Notes under the pieces: model-generated
What the model was told of the DNA's origin: nothing
What the model saw: the letters and a program-made list of their open reading frames with translations, nothing else
Database searches by the model: none
Translations under genes and position numbers: made by a program
Assembly: GCA_963725505.1 (NCBI GenBank)
Contig: CAVRYN010000009.1
Location: 62,001-126,000 of the forward strand
Direction of reading: 5' to 3'
Length of the DNA: 64,000 nucleotides
Source: Udaeobacter sp963725505
GTDB taxonomy: Bacteria > Verrucomicrobiota > Verrucomicrobiia > Chthoniobacterales > UBA10450
In this document: in pieces, positions 1-9,101 of the stretch
How the letters are laid out: each line of letters starts with the position of its first letter
Position numbering within the stretch: position 1 is the stretch's first letter

Positions 1-208
1 GATGCAAGTGATCCGGCATGATCACATAGCGGCCCACGGCAATGTTATGCTCCGAATACGCGTGTGTCGCGAATCTTACGAATGCGGCGTGCACCGAGTC
101 CGATGCGAGTAATTTCCTGCGGCGGTACGTGCAGCACGTAACAAAGAACACAGGATTGTGCGGGAAAATCCAGCGCAAGCGCGGCGGAACTCTTGGATAT
201 TCGCGCAC
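1..208 (-). CDS. REP-associated tyrosine transposase (RAYT), N-terminal part, cut by window edge
   Basis: Reading the minus strand from about 208 to 1 gives an open frame with the opening of the Y1/IS200-like transposase fold: a PRVPPRL segment, then VFFVTCCTYRRRKLL, and at the edge YVIMPDHLH, which holds the HxH metal-binding motif of these enzymes. RAYTs cut and join single-stranded REP hairpins and are normally single-copy domesticated transposases flanked by REPs. A REP pair lies just upstream (212-293), as expected. A GTG at 208 is a possible start; the frame is open further upstream into the REP, so the start is uncertain. The catalytic Tyr would lie outside the window. Confidence 0.75.
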   Translation of the reverse strand, partial: MREYPRVPPRLRWIFPHNPVFFVTCCTYRRRKLLASDSVHAAFVRFATHAYSEHNIAVGRYVIMPDHLH

Positions 209-211
209 GCG

Positions 212-293
212 AGTCTTGTAGCCGCTTCCCTGTGGGGAGCGCAATGCAGGATGTAGCCACAAACCCACGTCGCCCACAGGGCGACGGCTACAG
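212..293. repeat. REP palindrome pair next to the RAYT gene
   Basis: Two imperfect hairpins, each with the tetranucleotide GTAG (or CTAC) at one foot: one around 215-241 (GTAGCCGCTTCCC...GGGAGCG) and one around 267-290 (CGTCGCCC...GGGCGACGGCTAC). The same architecture recurs throughout the window, so this is the head of a dispersed REP family. Confidence 0.75.
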
Positions 294-358
294 ATGGCAC
301 TGATGATCGCGCTTCAGTTGAAAACGAAGCGCACGGGGTGGAAGTTTAGTTTTCCGTC

Positions 359-769
359 ATGGATCCAATCAGGAACATTAAGTTGCGTTGGCTGCACGGT
401 GCCTTGCAGGACGTCACCTATGAACTGTCGCGCTCGCAATTTTCCAGGTTTGCTCCGCACGCATGGGAGCCGGCAATCAACGCGTACCGCTGCGAAACAT
501 GCATTCGCATTTGCGTCGATCTGGCAGGCGTTGAGCGCTCGCTAATCGATCTCACGGTTGAACCGCGACGCGTGGTGATTCGCGGCACGCGCGAGCTGCC
601 AGAGCCGACGCACGAGGAGGGAAGCGCCGTGCAATTACTGGCAATGGAGATCGATTATGGACCGTTCATACGGGAAGTGCCGTTGCCAGCCGAAGTGGAA
701 ATCGACCAGGCCCACGCAGAGCAGCGAAACGGATTGCTCTGGATTTCGCTGCCGTTGAAAGAGCCATGA
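359..769 (+). CDS. Hsp20/alpha-crystallin small heat-shock protein
   Basis: A 136-residue ATP-independent holdase candidate. An Hsp20 core begins near residue 42 (WEPAINAYRCE), continues through a beta-rich segment with DLAGVERSLIDLTVEPRRVVIRG-type strands, and ends in LWISLPLKEP, which matches the last strand of the alpha-crystallin domain. The I-x-I tail motif is not obvious. The stop codon overlaps the lon start (ATGA), so the two are translationally coupled; pairing a holdase with the Lon protease makes a compact protein-quality-control operon. Family assignment is firm, client proteins unknown. Confidence 0.85.
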   Translation: MDPIRNIKLRWLHGALQDVTYELSRSQFSRFAPHAWEPAINAYRCETCIRICVDLAGVERSLIDLTVEPRRVVIRGTRELPEPTHEEGSAVQLLAMEIDYGPFIREVPLPAEVEIDQAHAEQRNGLLWISLPLKEP

Positions 770-3213
770 GCGACAAACAAATCAGCGCGTTACAGCCGGG
801 CCCCGAACTCAAACCGGGGCCGCAGAGCACGATCGCAGCGCCTGCGGACCAAAGCGAAACGCCGCGTATCCCGGAGGAATTATCCATCTTGCCGGTGCGC
901 GGGTTCGTCGTTTTTCCGGGGACGGTTATTCCACTCAATATCCAGCGCGCGGCGTCGCTGAAACTGCTCGATGACACGTTGCCGCGAACAAAGGTGATCG
1001 GGTTGCTCGCGCAGCGCGATGAAACGAAGGAAGACCCGACGCCGCAAGACCTCTACTCAATCGGCACAGTCGCGCTTGTGCTCAAGCTCATACGACAGGC
1101 GGATGACCATGTGCTGGTTATCGCGCAAGGACTGCGCCGTTTTTCTCTCCGCAAAATTGTCGCGACGTCTCCGTTTTTGCGCGCCGAAGTCGATTTGCCC
1201 GAGTCCATCCAGCCGCCAGAAACCAAGGAGTGGGAAGCAACTTTCCGGAACCTGCGCGATTCGGCTGCGAGATTGTTTGAGTTGGCGCCGGACGCACCTG
1301 AGCAGGCGCGTCTGATGGTCTTCAATATCGATAACGCCGAGCAGCTCACTGATTTTCTGGCGCCGAACCTGAATGTCGATGTTGCGCAAAAACAGGCGAT
1401 TCTCGAGGAGCTGGATGTGGAAAAGCGTGTTCGTGCCGTGCAGAAGCAAATCTCGGCGCAATTGGAGATCGCCGAGATCCAACAGCGACTGCAAAAAGAT
1501 GTGGCCTCGCAATTTTCCGATGCGCAGCGGCGCGCGTATCTGCGTTCGCAGATCAAAGCGATCCAGCGCGAGCTAGGCGAGGCCGAGGGCGGCAGCGAAG
1601 AGCAGGCGCAGCAATTGCGCAAGCGGCTCGAGGAAGCCAAGCCGCCAGAAGCGGTGATGAAACAGGCCGAGCGCGAATTGAAACGGCTCGATTTTATTCC
1701 GTCGGCCAGCCCGGAATTTTCCGTCATCGTCAGTTACATCGAGATCATCGCCGATTTGCCGTGGAATAAATTGAGCAAGGACAATCTCGATCTCGATCAG
1801 GCGCAGCAAATCCTCGATCGCGACCATTACGACCTGGAAAAAGTTAAGAAGCGGCTGATCGAATATCTGGCCGTGCGCAAACTCAATCCGCAGGGGCACG
1901 GCGCGATCCTTTGTTTTCTCGGACCGCCCGGCGTGGGCAAGACCAGTCTCGGCCAATCGATTGCCGACGCGCTCGGCCGCAAGTTTGTCCGGATCAGCCT
2001 GGGCGGGATGCGCGACGAAGCGGAGATTCGCGGTCATCGCCGCACGTATATCGGCTCGATGCCCGGCCGCATCATTCAGGAATTGCGGCGCGCGGGTACG
2101 CGCAACCCAGTGTTCATGCTCGATGAGATCGACAAGATCGGCGCGGATTTTCGCGGCGACCCGGCCAGCGCGTTGCTCGAAGTGCTCGATCCGCGGCAAA
2201 ACAATACGTTTGTCGATCGCTACCTCGACGTGCCGTTCGATCTTTCGCAGGTGATTTTCATCGGCACTGCAAATTACATCGAGGGCATACCTGAACCGCT
2301 GCGGGACCGGATCGAAGTGATCTCAATACCCGGTTACACCGAGCGCGAGAAACTCGAAATCGCCAAAAAGTATCTCGTTCCGCGGCAGGTTGAAGAAAAC
2401 GGACTCAAACCCGACCAATGCGAATTCCAGGAAGAATCGCTTCGCCGAATCATTAACGATTACACTCACGAAGCCGGTGTCCGCGAACTGGAACGCCAGA
2501 TCGGCGCCGTATGCCGCACGGTCGCCGCGAAATGTGCGCGCGGAGAATGCGCTAGCTTCACGGTGACTCCGGCGTTCATCGGCCAAACGCTCGGACCGGC
2601 GCGTTACGTTCGGGAGAGCAAACTAAAAACAAGCCAGCCCGGTGTGGTCACAGGTCTGGCTTACACGCCTGCTGGCGGTGAAGTGTTGCACATCGAAGCG
2701 ACACGTTATCCCGGCAAAGGCAACATCACGCTCACCGGACACATTGGCGAAGTGATGAAAGAATCCGTCCAGGCCGCGCTGAGTCTCCTTCGCAGCCGCG
2801 ACGGACAACTGGGCGTGAATTCAGAAGATTTTCGCAAGATGGATATTCACGTGCACGTGCCAGCCGGCGCGGTGCCGAAAGACGGACCATCTGCCGGCAT
2901 CGCCATGTTCACTGCGCTCGCTTCGCTCTTCAGCAACAGGCCGGTTCGTCCCGATGTCGCTATGACCGGCGAGATCACCTTGCGCGGGCTGGTCCTGCCG
3001 ATTGGAGGCTTAAAGGAAAAAAGTCTGGCAGCGATGCGTGCCGGGATTACCACGGTCATCATTCCCAAGCTCAACGAAAAAGATCTCGTCGATGTTCCCG
3101 AGGAAGCGAAACAAAAACTCAAATTCGTCCCGGTCGAAAACGTCGATGAAGTCCTGGCCGTTGCGTTGGAGAAAGACGGTGCGCCGACTGCATCAGAGTC
3201 GAAAGCCGCCTGA
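766..3213 (+). CDS. lon: ATP-dependent protease Lon (La)
   Basis: Cytosolic AAA+ serine protease that degrades misfolded and regulatory proteins. At 815 residues it has the usual full length: LAN substrate-binding domain (about 38-230), coiled coil, AAA+ module with Walker A GPPGVGKT at 386-393 and Walker B FMLDEID at 450-456, and a C-terminal protease domain. The catalytic dyad is visible as Ser709 in KDGPSAG and Lys752 in GGLKEK, spaced 43 residues as in E. coli Lon. Starts inside the hsp20 stop codon. No frame defects across 2.4 kb. Confidence 0.97.
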   Translation: MSDKQISALQPGPELKPGPQSTIAAPADQSETPRIPEELSILPVRGFVVFPGTVIPLNIQRAASLKLLDDTLPRTKVIGLLAQRDETKEDPTPQDLYSIGTVALVLKLIRQADDHVLVIAQGLRRFSLRKIVATSPFLRAEVDLPESIQPPETKEWEATFRNLRDSAARLFELAPDAPEQARLMVFNIDNAEQLTDFLAPNLNVDVAQKQAILEELDVEKRVRAVQKQISAQLEIAEIQQRLQKDVASQFSDAQRRAYLRSQIKAIQRELGEAEGGSEEQAQQLRKRLEEAKPPEAVMKQAERELKRLDFIPSASPEFSVIVSYIEIIADLPWNKLSKDNLDLDQAQQILDRDHYDLEKVKKRLIEYLAVRKLNPQGHGAILCFLGPPGVGKTSLGQSIADALGRKFVRISLGGMRDEAEIRGHRRTYIGSMPGRIIQELRRAGTRNPVFMLDEIDKIGADFRGDPASALLEVLDPRQNNTFVDRYLDVPFDLSQVIFIGTANYIEGIPEPLRDRIEVISIPGYTEREKLEIAKKYLVPRQVEENGLKPDQCEFQEESLRRIINDYTHEAGVRELERQIGAVCRTVAAKCARGECASFTVTPAFIGQTLGPARYVRESKLKTSQPGVVTGLAYTPAGGEVLHIEATRYPGKGNITLTGHIGEVMKESVQAALSLLRSRDGQLGVNSEDFRKMDIHVHVPAGAVPKDGPSAGIAMFTALASLFSNRPVRPDVAMTGEITLRGLVLPIGGLKEKSLAAMRAGITTVIIPKLNEKDLVDVPEEAKQKLKFVPVENVDEVLAVALEKDGAPTASESKAA

Positions 3214-3323
3214 GTCGCGGGCGTGCATACTCCGAGACAAACAAATGCCGCAGCAACCGTGGCAATGATGAGCCGCCTGAGGATCCAACAGGGAGTTCGG
3301 CCGCCCGTGTGCCGAAAGCTCGG

Positions 3324-3777
3324 TTACTGCTTGTTCTGCCGCTGCCAGGATTGGAGAATGTAGCCACTCCCGGGGGTGGAAGTGAATTCGGTGGGACGCG
3401 GCTTGCCGGCCGGGGCGAAGCACACCTTGTAACCGATCTCTTCCAGCGCGTAGATGCCGAGCATGACTTCTTTCTCGGTCGAGATGGCGTCCATCTCCTT
3501 GGGTGTTTTGTTTTCGTCGAGCTTGATCGTCCCCTCTTTGCTGGTGGCGTACTCCGCCGACCCGGGGAAGCGGAAGGTGTCACCCTTAAAGACGATGGTC
3601 GTCTGCTTCACCTTATCCTTGGGCCAAGGCGTTCCCGTCTTGCATCGCCGAAACGAGATACCAAGTGCCCTGGAACCTGTCCAGGTCTGTCTTGGGCGCC
3701 GGCGCCGCCGGCTCCTGGCGGTTGCACGCCGCCAGCAACAGGCCGAGGGCCGCGATCATCAGCAATCGCGTTTTCAT
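3324..3777 (-). pseudogene. TIGR03067-type lipoprotein, one frameshift
   Basis: The ATG at 3777 opens a lipoprotein signal peptide ending in LLLAAC, followed by DLDRFQGTWYLVSAMQDG. This is the start of the TIGR03067 domain, common in Planctomycetes and Verrucomicrobia. The frame then stops early. The rest of the domain (KQTTIVFKGDTFRF..., IYALEEIGYKVCFAPAGKPR, PTEFTSTPGSG) continues in another frame from 3629 down to 3324. One extra base in 3627-3639 explains the break; removing it gives DGTPWPKDKVKQ. Function of the domain is unknown. Either a recent pseudogene or a read error. Confidence 0.75.
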
Positions 3778-3859
3778 GACGTCCAAAGAGTGGACTCCTG
3801 CGTGGCCGAACGCAAGCTGGAAACGCAGTATCGTGAGGCGAACGTTTTGGTGCTGGGCC

Positions 3860-3887
3860 GGCGTCCGCCGCGGCGGACGCCCTACAA
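3860..3887. repeat. REP palindrome
   Basis: Near-perfect hairpin GGCGTCCGCC/GGCGGACGCC followed by CTACAA. The same hairpin occurs as the right half of the pair at 61452-61507. Confidence 0.7.
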
Positions 3888-3901
3888 ATCTTGGCTACGA
3901 G

Positions 3902-4306
3902 CTATTTCCATTCCCAGTAGTCGGAGTGCGTGTTGCCGTCTGCGTCCACCGCGTATTCGAATAGCACCGCGACCTTGTTCAGCCGGGACCATTTTGGCGG
4001 CATGGTTTGCAAATAAATGGCACCGCGATAACTCGCGCTCCCATCTTTCTTCATCGTGCCGACACCATGGCCTGTCCAGGTGGCCATTTTCCCGTCCTTG
4101 GTTATCATCACACCTTGTCCTTCGCCGTAGTGTGTCCCGTCCGGACGGACAACGGTCCAGTAGGTGCCCGTGTCCTTTAGGTCAGTGCCCAGCAACGATC
4201 CGTTTGCCTGAAACGAGGTTTCCATTTTGGGCGCTCCGCCCAGGTTCGGCAACACCCGTTGCATAGTAACTTTGCCTGATATTTCACCAATCTTTTCGCC
4301 TAGCAT
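3902..4306 (-). CDS. Conserved hypothetical protein, 134 aa
   Basis: Opens MLGEKIGEISGKVTMQRVLP and closes with SDYWEWK. No signal peptide or membrane segment. The glycine-rich alternating pattern (GTYWTVVRPDGTHYGEGQG, WTGHGVGTMK, SYRGAIY) suggests a small beta-barrel, lipocalin-like fold; that is inference. A purine-rich AGGAGG-like site lies just before the start (4310-4317 on the minus strand). It resembles conserved hypotheticals I recall from soil proteobacteria but no function is known. Stands alone between a lipoprotein gene and a REP. Confidence 0.65.
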   Translation of the reverse strand: MLGEKIGEISGKVTMQRVLPNLGGAPKMETSFQANGSLLGTDLKDTGTYWTVVRPDGTHYGEGQGVMITKDGKMATWTGHGVGTMKKDGSASYRGAIYLQTMPPKWSRLNKVAVLFEYAVDADGNTHSDYWEWK

Positions 4307-4440
4307 AAATTTCCTCCTGTTGAAGTTTCTTTTCTTGAATTCGTTGGAATTCGGACTCCGACAATCATAGCGAAAGAAATTCGGGCGTCCACGAAGCTAA
4401 CTTCAGCGGCGGAGTCGTTTGTGTGACTGCACATGCATTT

Positions 4441-4477
4441 GTGAGGTCCCTCGTCGTCTGCGCGACTCGGGATGACC
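4441..4477. repeat. Half copy of second dispersed repeat family
   Basis: GTGAGGTCCCTCG...ACTCGGGATGACC matches the right arm of the longer elements at 5243-5349 and 14958-15064. The left arm is absent. Confidence 0.6.
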
Positions 4478-4497
4478 GGCGCGAAACGCGTGGGTGA

Positions 4498-5160
4498 TCA
4501 CCACCCTTCGGTGTTCGCTCGTTGTTCGATCTGCTCGAGACTGGGATCAGTGGTGCTGATCCAATCGCGTGCCTGGTTGATTAGAACCGGATTTACCGGA
4601 ACCGCGCGCGGAATCTGCTCCCCTCTTGTTACCAGTTCACCCTTGTACTTCACGGGTTTGCCGCGTTTGATTGGAAACTTCCAATGACGCCCGAATTTGT
4701 AGAGCGCGTAATACATCGTCTTTGCTTCACCGACGCTGACGCCGCTGCAACGCATGGCGTTGTAGAACATGCGATCACAATCCCACCATGGCCGGTTGTG
4801 TTTTTCGTACGCAACGTCGTGCAACACAGAAGCGTTCCGATATTTTCCTTCGAACGGGCCGCCCATGACGGACCAGAGATAACGCGGAATGGATGCGCCA
4901 TCGGTAACTGAACCGGCAGGCGCGTCCCAAATGAGGCCCTGCGGATCGGTGTAGCTCAACTCGGTCATCACCGTCATCGTCCGCCCATCCGGGTTCCATT
5001 TTAAGATCGGGTCACCGCTGTAGTAACCCCATTTGGACCCGGTCGCGCCGGATTGCGTCGCGACAGACGACGCGTCTGAGTTCTTATGTGATGCGCACCC
5101 GGTCAAGATGGCGAGCAAACTGACGAGCGCCAAGAATCGAATTCCCTTTTGCATTCCCAT
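4498..5160 (-). CDS. DUF1353 family lipoprotein
   Basis: A 220-residue exported protein with a lipobox (LLAILTGC) near residue 22, so probably membrane-anchored. The DUF1353 signature is clear: DGASIPRYLWSVMGGPFEGKY, then LHDVAYEKHNRPWWDCDRMFYNAM. DUF1353 is found in phage and bacterial proteins and its conserved His/Asp suggest hydrolase-like chemistry, but no reaction is established. Monocistronic, bounded by second-family repeats on both sides. Confidence 0.8.
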   Translation of the reverse strand: MGMQKGIRFLALVSLLAILTGCASHKNSDASSVATQSGATGSKWGYYSGDPILKWNPDGRTMTVMTELSYTDPQGLIWDAPAGSVTDGASIPRYLWSVMGGPFEGKYRNASVLHDVAYEKHNRPWWDCDRMFYNAMRCSGVSVGEAKTMYYALYKFGRHWKFPIKRGKPVKYKGELVTRGEQIPRAVPVNPVLINQARDWISTTDPSLEQIEQRANTEGW

Positions 5161-5242
5161 GTGAAAGGGGAACGTTCAACGGCTTGCACTGGCTTTCAAC
5201 TCGCGAACGCGCTCAGAGTCACTGCTAGATTGTTCCCCGCGG

Positions 5243-5349
5243 GTCATCCTGAGCGAAGTGAAGGACCTCACATAGGTTGTTGCCTCACACACGTTGCTCT
5301 GTGTGACACCCACCTCGACTGTGAGGTTCCTCGCTCCGCTCGGAATGAC
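5243..5349. repeat. Second dispersed repeat family, full element
   Basis: Two inverted arms, GTCATCCTGAGCGAAGTGAA on the left and its near-complement ending CGCTCGGAATGAC on the right, enclose a 50-nt spacer. A sister copy lies at 14958-15064 and a half copy at 4441-4477. No ORF. It and the REP pair at 5418-5495 fill the 5161-5489 gap. Confidence 0.7.
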
Positions 5350-5417
5350 AATGCAACGCGCACGTCGCGCTCCTGTTTCTGCGAAAGCTCTGTGACGAAT
5401 GGGTAATTGGCTCGATG

Positions 5418-5495
5418 TTGTAGCCGGCATCGCCGATGCCGGTTGAGGGAAACGGGCTCGTGGAAAAAAACCGGGATCACCGATCCCGGCTACAA
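5418..5495. repeat. REP palindrome pair
   Basis: Left hairpin TTGTAGCCGGCATCGCCGATGCCGG is followed after about 30 nt by its inverted partner CCGGGATC...GATCCCGGCTACAA. The right half overlaps the 3' end of resB, so it contributes the last coding bases or stop region of that gene. Confidence 0.7.
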
Positions 5496-7592
5496 CGCTG
5501 ATGTGGAAACAAGGCAAGGTTCGCGCTTCCCTTCTTCTGGTTTCGGGAGCGAAGGCGTGATCGGCTCGCCTTCGGTCTGTTTCCGGTACGGTTGCAGATA
5601 AAACATCATGAACACGCCAATCACCACCAGCAACGAACCGATCCATTTCAATAGCCAGCCGGGGTCGCGCAAAATTTGCACCGTGCTTTGGTTAAGATTT
5701 TCCGGGTTCCATGAGGCTTGGGAAATTTTGTAAGTCAATCCGGTCCACGTGCGCCACCAGTTACCAGGAAAACTGAACGGGTTATTCATCCAACATGCGC
5801 CGGTGGCAGTGTCGCCGTCGGCGGTGACGACGCGCAGCGTACTTTTGAATCCGGCAGGGCTGTCGCTGCCTTCGTTTCGTTTCACTTCAAAATTGAGCAG
5901 TTCTAGTCCGATCGGCAGCGAAACTGTTTTCCAGCCGTAGGCAACCATAATTGCATCAGGTGAAGTTCGCCCCGGCGAATCCGTCCTTTGGCGAATCGGA
6001 ATCGTGATCTGCCAGCCGGCTGGAGCCCATCGCTCGATCGTTTCGCCGTTTTGTTGAACGCGCACGCGCACGCCATCTGGCAAATCGGCTGCTCCGGACA
6101 AAGATGCCGATGTTTGTCCGGAGTTCACTGGCATAAAATCCATCTGCGCCTGTGCGCTCGGCATCGTCTCGTCAACAACGAGCTGCCAATCGGCCCAACC
6201 CGTTGGCAGCGGTTTATTCAAATCGAGCTTGCCGCTCGATTTCCCGTTCTTTCGTGAAGCGAGCTCGTAAGTGATCGCGCCATCATCGGCGATAAACAAC
6301 GTGAGATGATTTTGCGTTTCCTCCGCCGGGTGCAGGCATCGTTGGCGGCCCGCCGGTGGTAGTCAGTTCTTTGCCGCCTCCATGCGGATTGGTTTCGGCT
6401 TCAGAAACAGGAACACCTTTGCCGAAGAGGGTGACGAACACTGCCGGATTGTTCGGCTCATCACCGAACGAACTCGGTTTCCCTTTCTCGATTCGGAAAT
6501 CGGGCCAGTAATTCTCGATCCGGAGCGTGAACGGTGTGTTCTCGATCAGCACGTCGCGCCCGAGATTTTTTGCGACATCAAAGATCGTTTCCTTTTCGCC
6601 GGACGAAACTACGACGTAGCCCTTATTTCCGTTCACAGGTGCGACCAAACGCACTTTCGCACCGGTGCTGCCGCCTTTGCGAACGTGGCCGATCTGTTCG
6701 TCCGGCGCGTTGCTAAACGCGAAAATTGATTCCTCGAGCTCTGTCTCTTGATCGAGACGGACTGGGACATATCCGTCTCGATGCGTCCCATACGTCGAAG
6801 TTGGCGGCGCCTCGTTTGAGCTCGATGTTTGCCAAACCCATCGAGAAATTTCCGTGCTGCGAATCATCAGCGAGGAGCCAGCTGTCGAGATGCTGGTTCA
6901 TCATCGCAGTCGCGATTGTGAAATGCAGTGCCGGCCTGCCCGCCGAAGCTTCAGCGGAGGCGGACGCGCCGCCCCCCTCGCTCGACGGCTTCGGATTTAT
7001 TTTCCCCTGAATCGCAGGCGCGTAATCGACAATTTGGAGATGCGCGCTGCTGGCGAGAAGACCAAGATCGCGCGGGTGCTGTGGAGAAGGCGGATGATGC
7101 AAAAATTCTGCCGGATAACCTTTCACGATTCCATCGACATCGTGCACACGAAGCTGGCGTTCGATCGACCAGAAGTCGATTGGTTGGCGGTTCGCCTTTG
7201 AAGAGCGTGATTGTTCCTTCAATGCCCCAAATTCGACCGATTAGTGAACCGATCAGCAGCGTGATGATGCCGAGATGCGTGATGAGAAATGCAAGATGAT
7301 GTTTGCGCCACGGCCAGCGCGACAGGGCGGAACAGGCAAGATTCGCCCCGAGCAAAACCAGCCAGATATTGAACCAAGGCGCACCGTAAACGTAGGCGCG
7401 CGCAACTTTCGCATCGAAACTCGATTCGTAAATCGTGCCAGCAATTGCGGCGACGATGAGCACTGCGAGCAAAACGACAGCGAGTTTGAGCGACGCAAAG
7501 AATTCAAAGACCGGGTTGCGTTGCCATGCTCGCCACGGGACGAGTCCGTCCGACTGGCGGACTGGCTGCTCCCTTGAATTCGAGTGTCCCAT
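5490..7592 (-). CDS. resB: Cytochrome c biogenesis protein ResB (Ccs1), three frameshifts
   Basis: ResB works with CcsA in System II cytochrome c maturation, delivering reduced apocytochrome and heme across the inner membrane. The N-terminus shows VFEFFASLKLAVVLLAVLIVAAIAGT, LVLLGANLACSALSRWPW and HHLAFLITHLGIITLLIGSLIG, three membrane segments. The periplasmic domain runs through TPFTLRIENYWPDFR, and the final membrane segment is WIGSLLVVIGVFMMFYLQPYR. The frame changes near 7155-7160, 6775-6790 and 6327-6333; each fits a one-base indel. An in-frame GGASASAEASAGRPA insert (6934-6966) is repeat-derived. The partner ccsA lies far away at 36.5 kb. Confidence 0.8.
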
Positions 7593-7648
7593 GCTAACAG
7601 CGCACTTTCCCCGAGACGAGGCCATGCTTCAATGATTGAGTTTGTCCG

Positions 7649-8467
7649 ATGGCAGCCGAGTCGTTAGCGAGGATCCAAGTCGAGGGCGCGCAAATTGGTT
7701 ATCGTCGAATGGGCAATGGCCAGCCGCTTCTGGTCCTGAACGGCTTCGCCGCGACGAGCGCGGACTGGGACCCTTCATTCATCGATGGGCTCGCGTCTTC
7801 CAATGATCTCGTTCTTCTGGATCACCGCGGGATCGGCAGCTCTACCGATGATGGAAAGCCATTCGACATCGCCCAGCTTGCCAGTGACGTCGCGCATGTG
7901 ATCGAGACGCTTGGCTTCGAACGCACAAGCGTACTGGGATGGTCGATGGGTGGATTCATTGCCCAGACGCTCGCCTTGCAGCATCCAGATCGCGTTAACA
8001 AGCTCATCTTGTTATCGACAGACCCGGGAGGCGCTGATGCAGAGCTCGCCTCGGCCGCCGTGAGGTCGCAACTGGTCGACACGTCCGGCACGCCTCACGA
8101 GCAGGCTCGGCGATTGCTGTCGTTGCTTTTTCCGAGCGGTGTCGCCGAATCCTTGTATCGAGAATTCGGCGACATCGTGGCGGCTGCGCGAGCGCGGTTA
8201 TCTCCTGACCTGGTCAAGCGTCAAGCTGCGGCGATGGACGCGTGGCACTGCAATGGCGTCGGGAGCCGACTGCGAGAGATAAGCGCGCCAGTGCTTATCG
8301 CCACGGGCACTGAGGACGTAGTAATCCCTCCCTCTAATGCGTTGAAACTCGTCAACGACGTTCCCAACGCATGGCTGGCTCAATTCCCGGGCGGTGGCCA
8401 CGCTTTCATGGCGCAGTATCCACGTCCGCTGGGGGATCTGATCAACGGCTTTCTCGCACTTGGATGA
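7649..8467 (+). CDS. Alpha/beta hydrolase
   Basis: 272 residues, cytosolic. The nucleophile elbow is GWSMGG with Ser99; the acid is probably Asp223 (GTEDVVIP) and the base His251 (GGGHAF). LLDHRGIGSS supplies the usual segment after strand 4. These fit the alpha/beta hydrolase fold seen in esterases, epoxide hydrolases and haloperoxidase-like enzymes; substrate cannot be told. It is the only plus-strand gene between minus-strand neighbours, and its last 270 nt lie antisense to the 3' part of the next gene, which suggests it arrived by insertion. Confidence 0.85.
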   Translation: MAAESLARIQVEGAQIGYRRMGNGQPLLVLNGFAATSADWDPSFIDGLASSNDLVLLDHRGIGSSTDDGKPFDIAQLASDVAHVIETLGFERTSVLGWSMGGFIAQTLALQHPDRVNKLILLSTDPGGADAELASAAVRSQLVDTSGTPHEQARRLLSLLFPSGVAESLYREFGDIVAAARARLSPDLVKRQAAAMDAWHCNGVGSRLREISAPVLIATGTEDVVIPPSNALKLVNDVPNAWLAQFPGGGHAFMAQYPRPLGDLINGFLALG

Positions 8468-8977
8468 ATCGACGCTCAGCGCGTCCACGCTTTCCAACGC
8501 TTGCGGATTGGCTTGCGCGTAACGGTTCACATCGATTTTCTTCAGCCGTTTGACGCCGTCTCTCATCGCGTCGGCCGACTTTTCATATTTTTCCCTGGCC
8601 GATTTGAACAGTGGCCAGAGGAACGGCAGCGAGAGCAGGCTCCAGTCCAGGTTTTCCAGCGGCGACTTCATCTCAATTTCTGTCTTTCGCTCACTGGCAG
8701 AGGCGTGGCGGATCGCCAATCCAATCGCGATCCCGACGCCCAGTGCGCCGAGGATCGTGGGCACGGGATTTTTGCGCACGAAATATTCGGTGCGCTCCCG
8801 CGCGCGGCCGGCTTTCTCTTTTGTTCCATCCCACGTCTGACTCATCGCCGTGGAAATTTTCCTTGTTGCTCGACGAAACTGCTCATGCCCACTTGAGCCA
8901 ATTTCTTCTTCGCGCGGCTGACGCTGCGCCGGAAGCGGTTCGTCCCTCGTAAGATCGTTTTCGTTCGGATTAATCAT
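8198..8977 (-). CDS. DUF883/YqjD-like membrane-anchored protein with anomalous C-terminus
   Basis: From ATG 8977: a charged, helical region (TWDGTKEKAGRARERTEYFV), then KNPVPTILGALGVGIAIGLAIRH, a glycine-rich membrane helix typical of the ElaB/YqjD ribosome-associated inner-membrane family. This is followed by WSLLSLPFLWPLFKSAREKY and a short tail ending about VDALSVDSSK. Beyond that the frame runs antisense through the hydrolase gene to 8198 without family features, so roughly the last 85 residues are probably read-through rather than real protein. The natural end may have been lost. Confidence 0.55.
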   Translation of the reverse strand: MINPNENDLTRDEPLPAQRQPREEEIGSSGHEQFRRATRKISTAMSQTWDGTKEKAGRARERTEYFVRKNPVPTILGALGVGIAIGLAIRHASASERKTEIEMKSPLENLDWSLLSLPFLWPLFKSAREKYEKSADAMRDGVKRLKKIDVNRYAQANPQALESVDALSVDSSKCEKAVDQIPQRTWILRHESVATARELSQPCVGNVVDEFQRIRGRDYYVLSARGDKHWRAYLSQSAPDAIAVPRVHRRSLTLDQVRR

Positions 8978-9074
8978 ACAAAAAGAAATCGTATCCCGCC
9001 GTGCGATTGCGTTTCTCAAGTCTGGCGTTCCACTCAGTAAAGCGCGCGGCAGCCGTTCATGCAACGCGTGAATT

Positions 9075-9101
9075 GCGCTTCCCACAGGGAAGCGGCTACA
9101 G
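9075..9101. repeat. REP palindrome forming a stop codon
   Basis: GCGCTTCCC/GGGAAGCGGCTACAG, the same sequence type as the REP beside the RAYT gene. Its CTA at 9096-9098 is the stop codon of the macrodomain gene read on the minus strand. Confidence 0.75.

Noticed and set aside
5161..5489. Possible short gene in the gap between the DUF1353 gene and resB
   Set aside because: Frames there run through inverted repeats and lack start context or family motifs.
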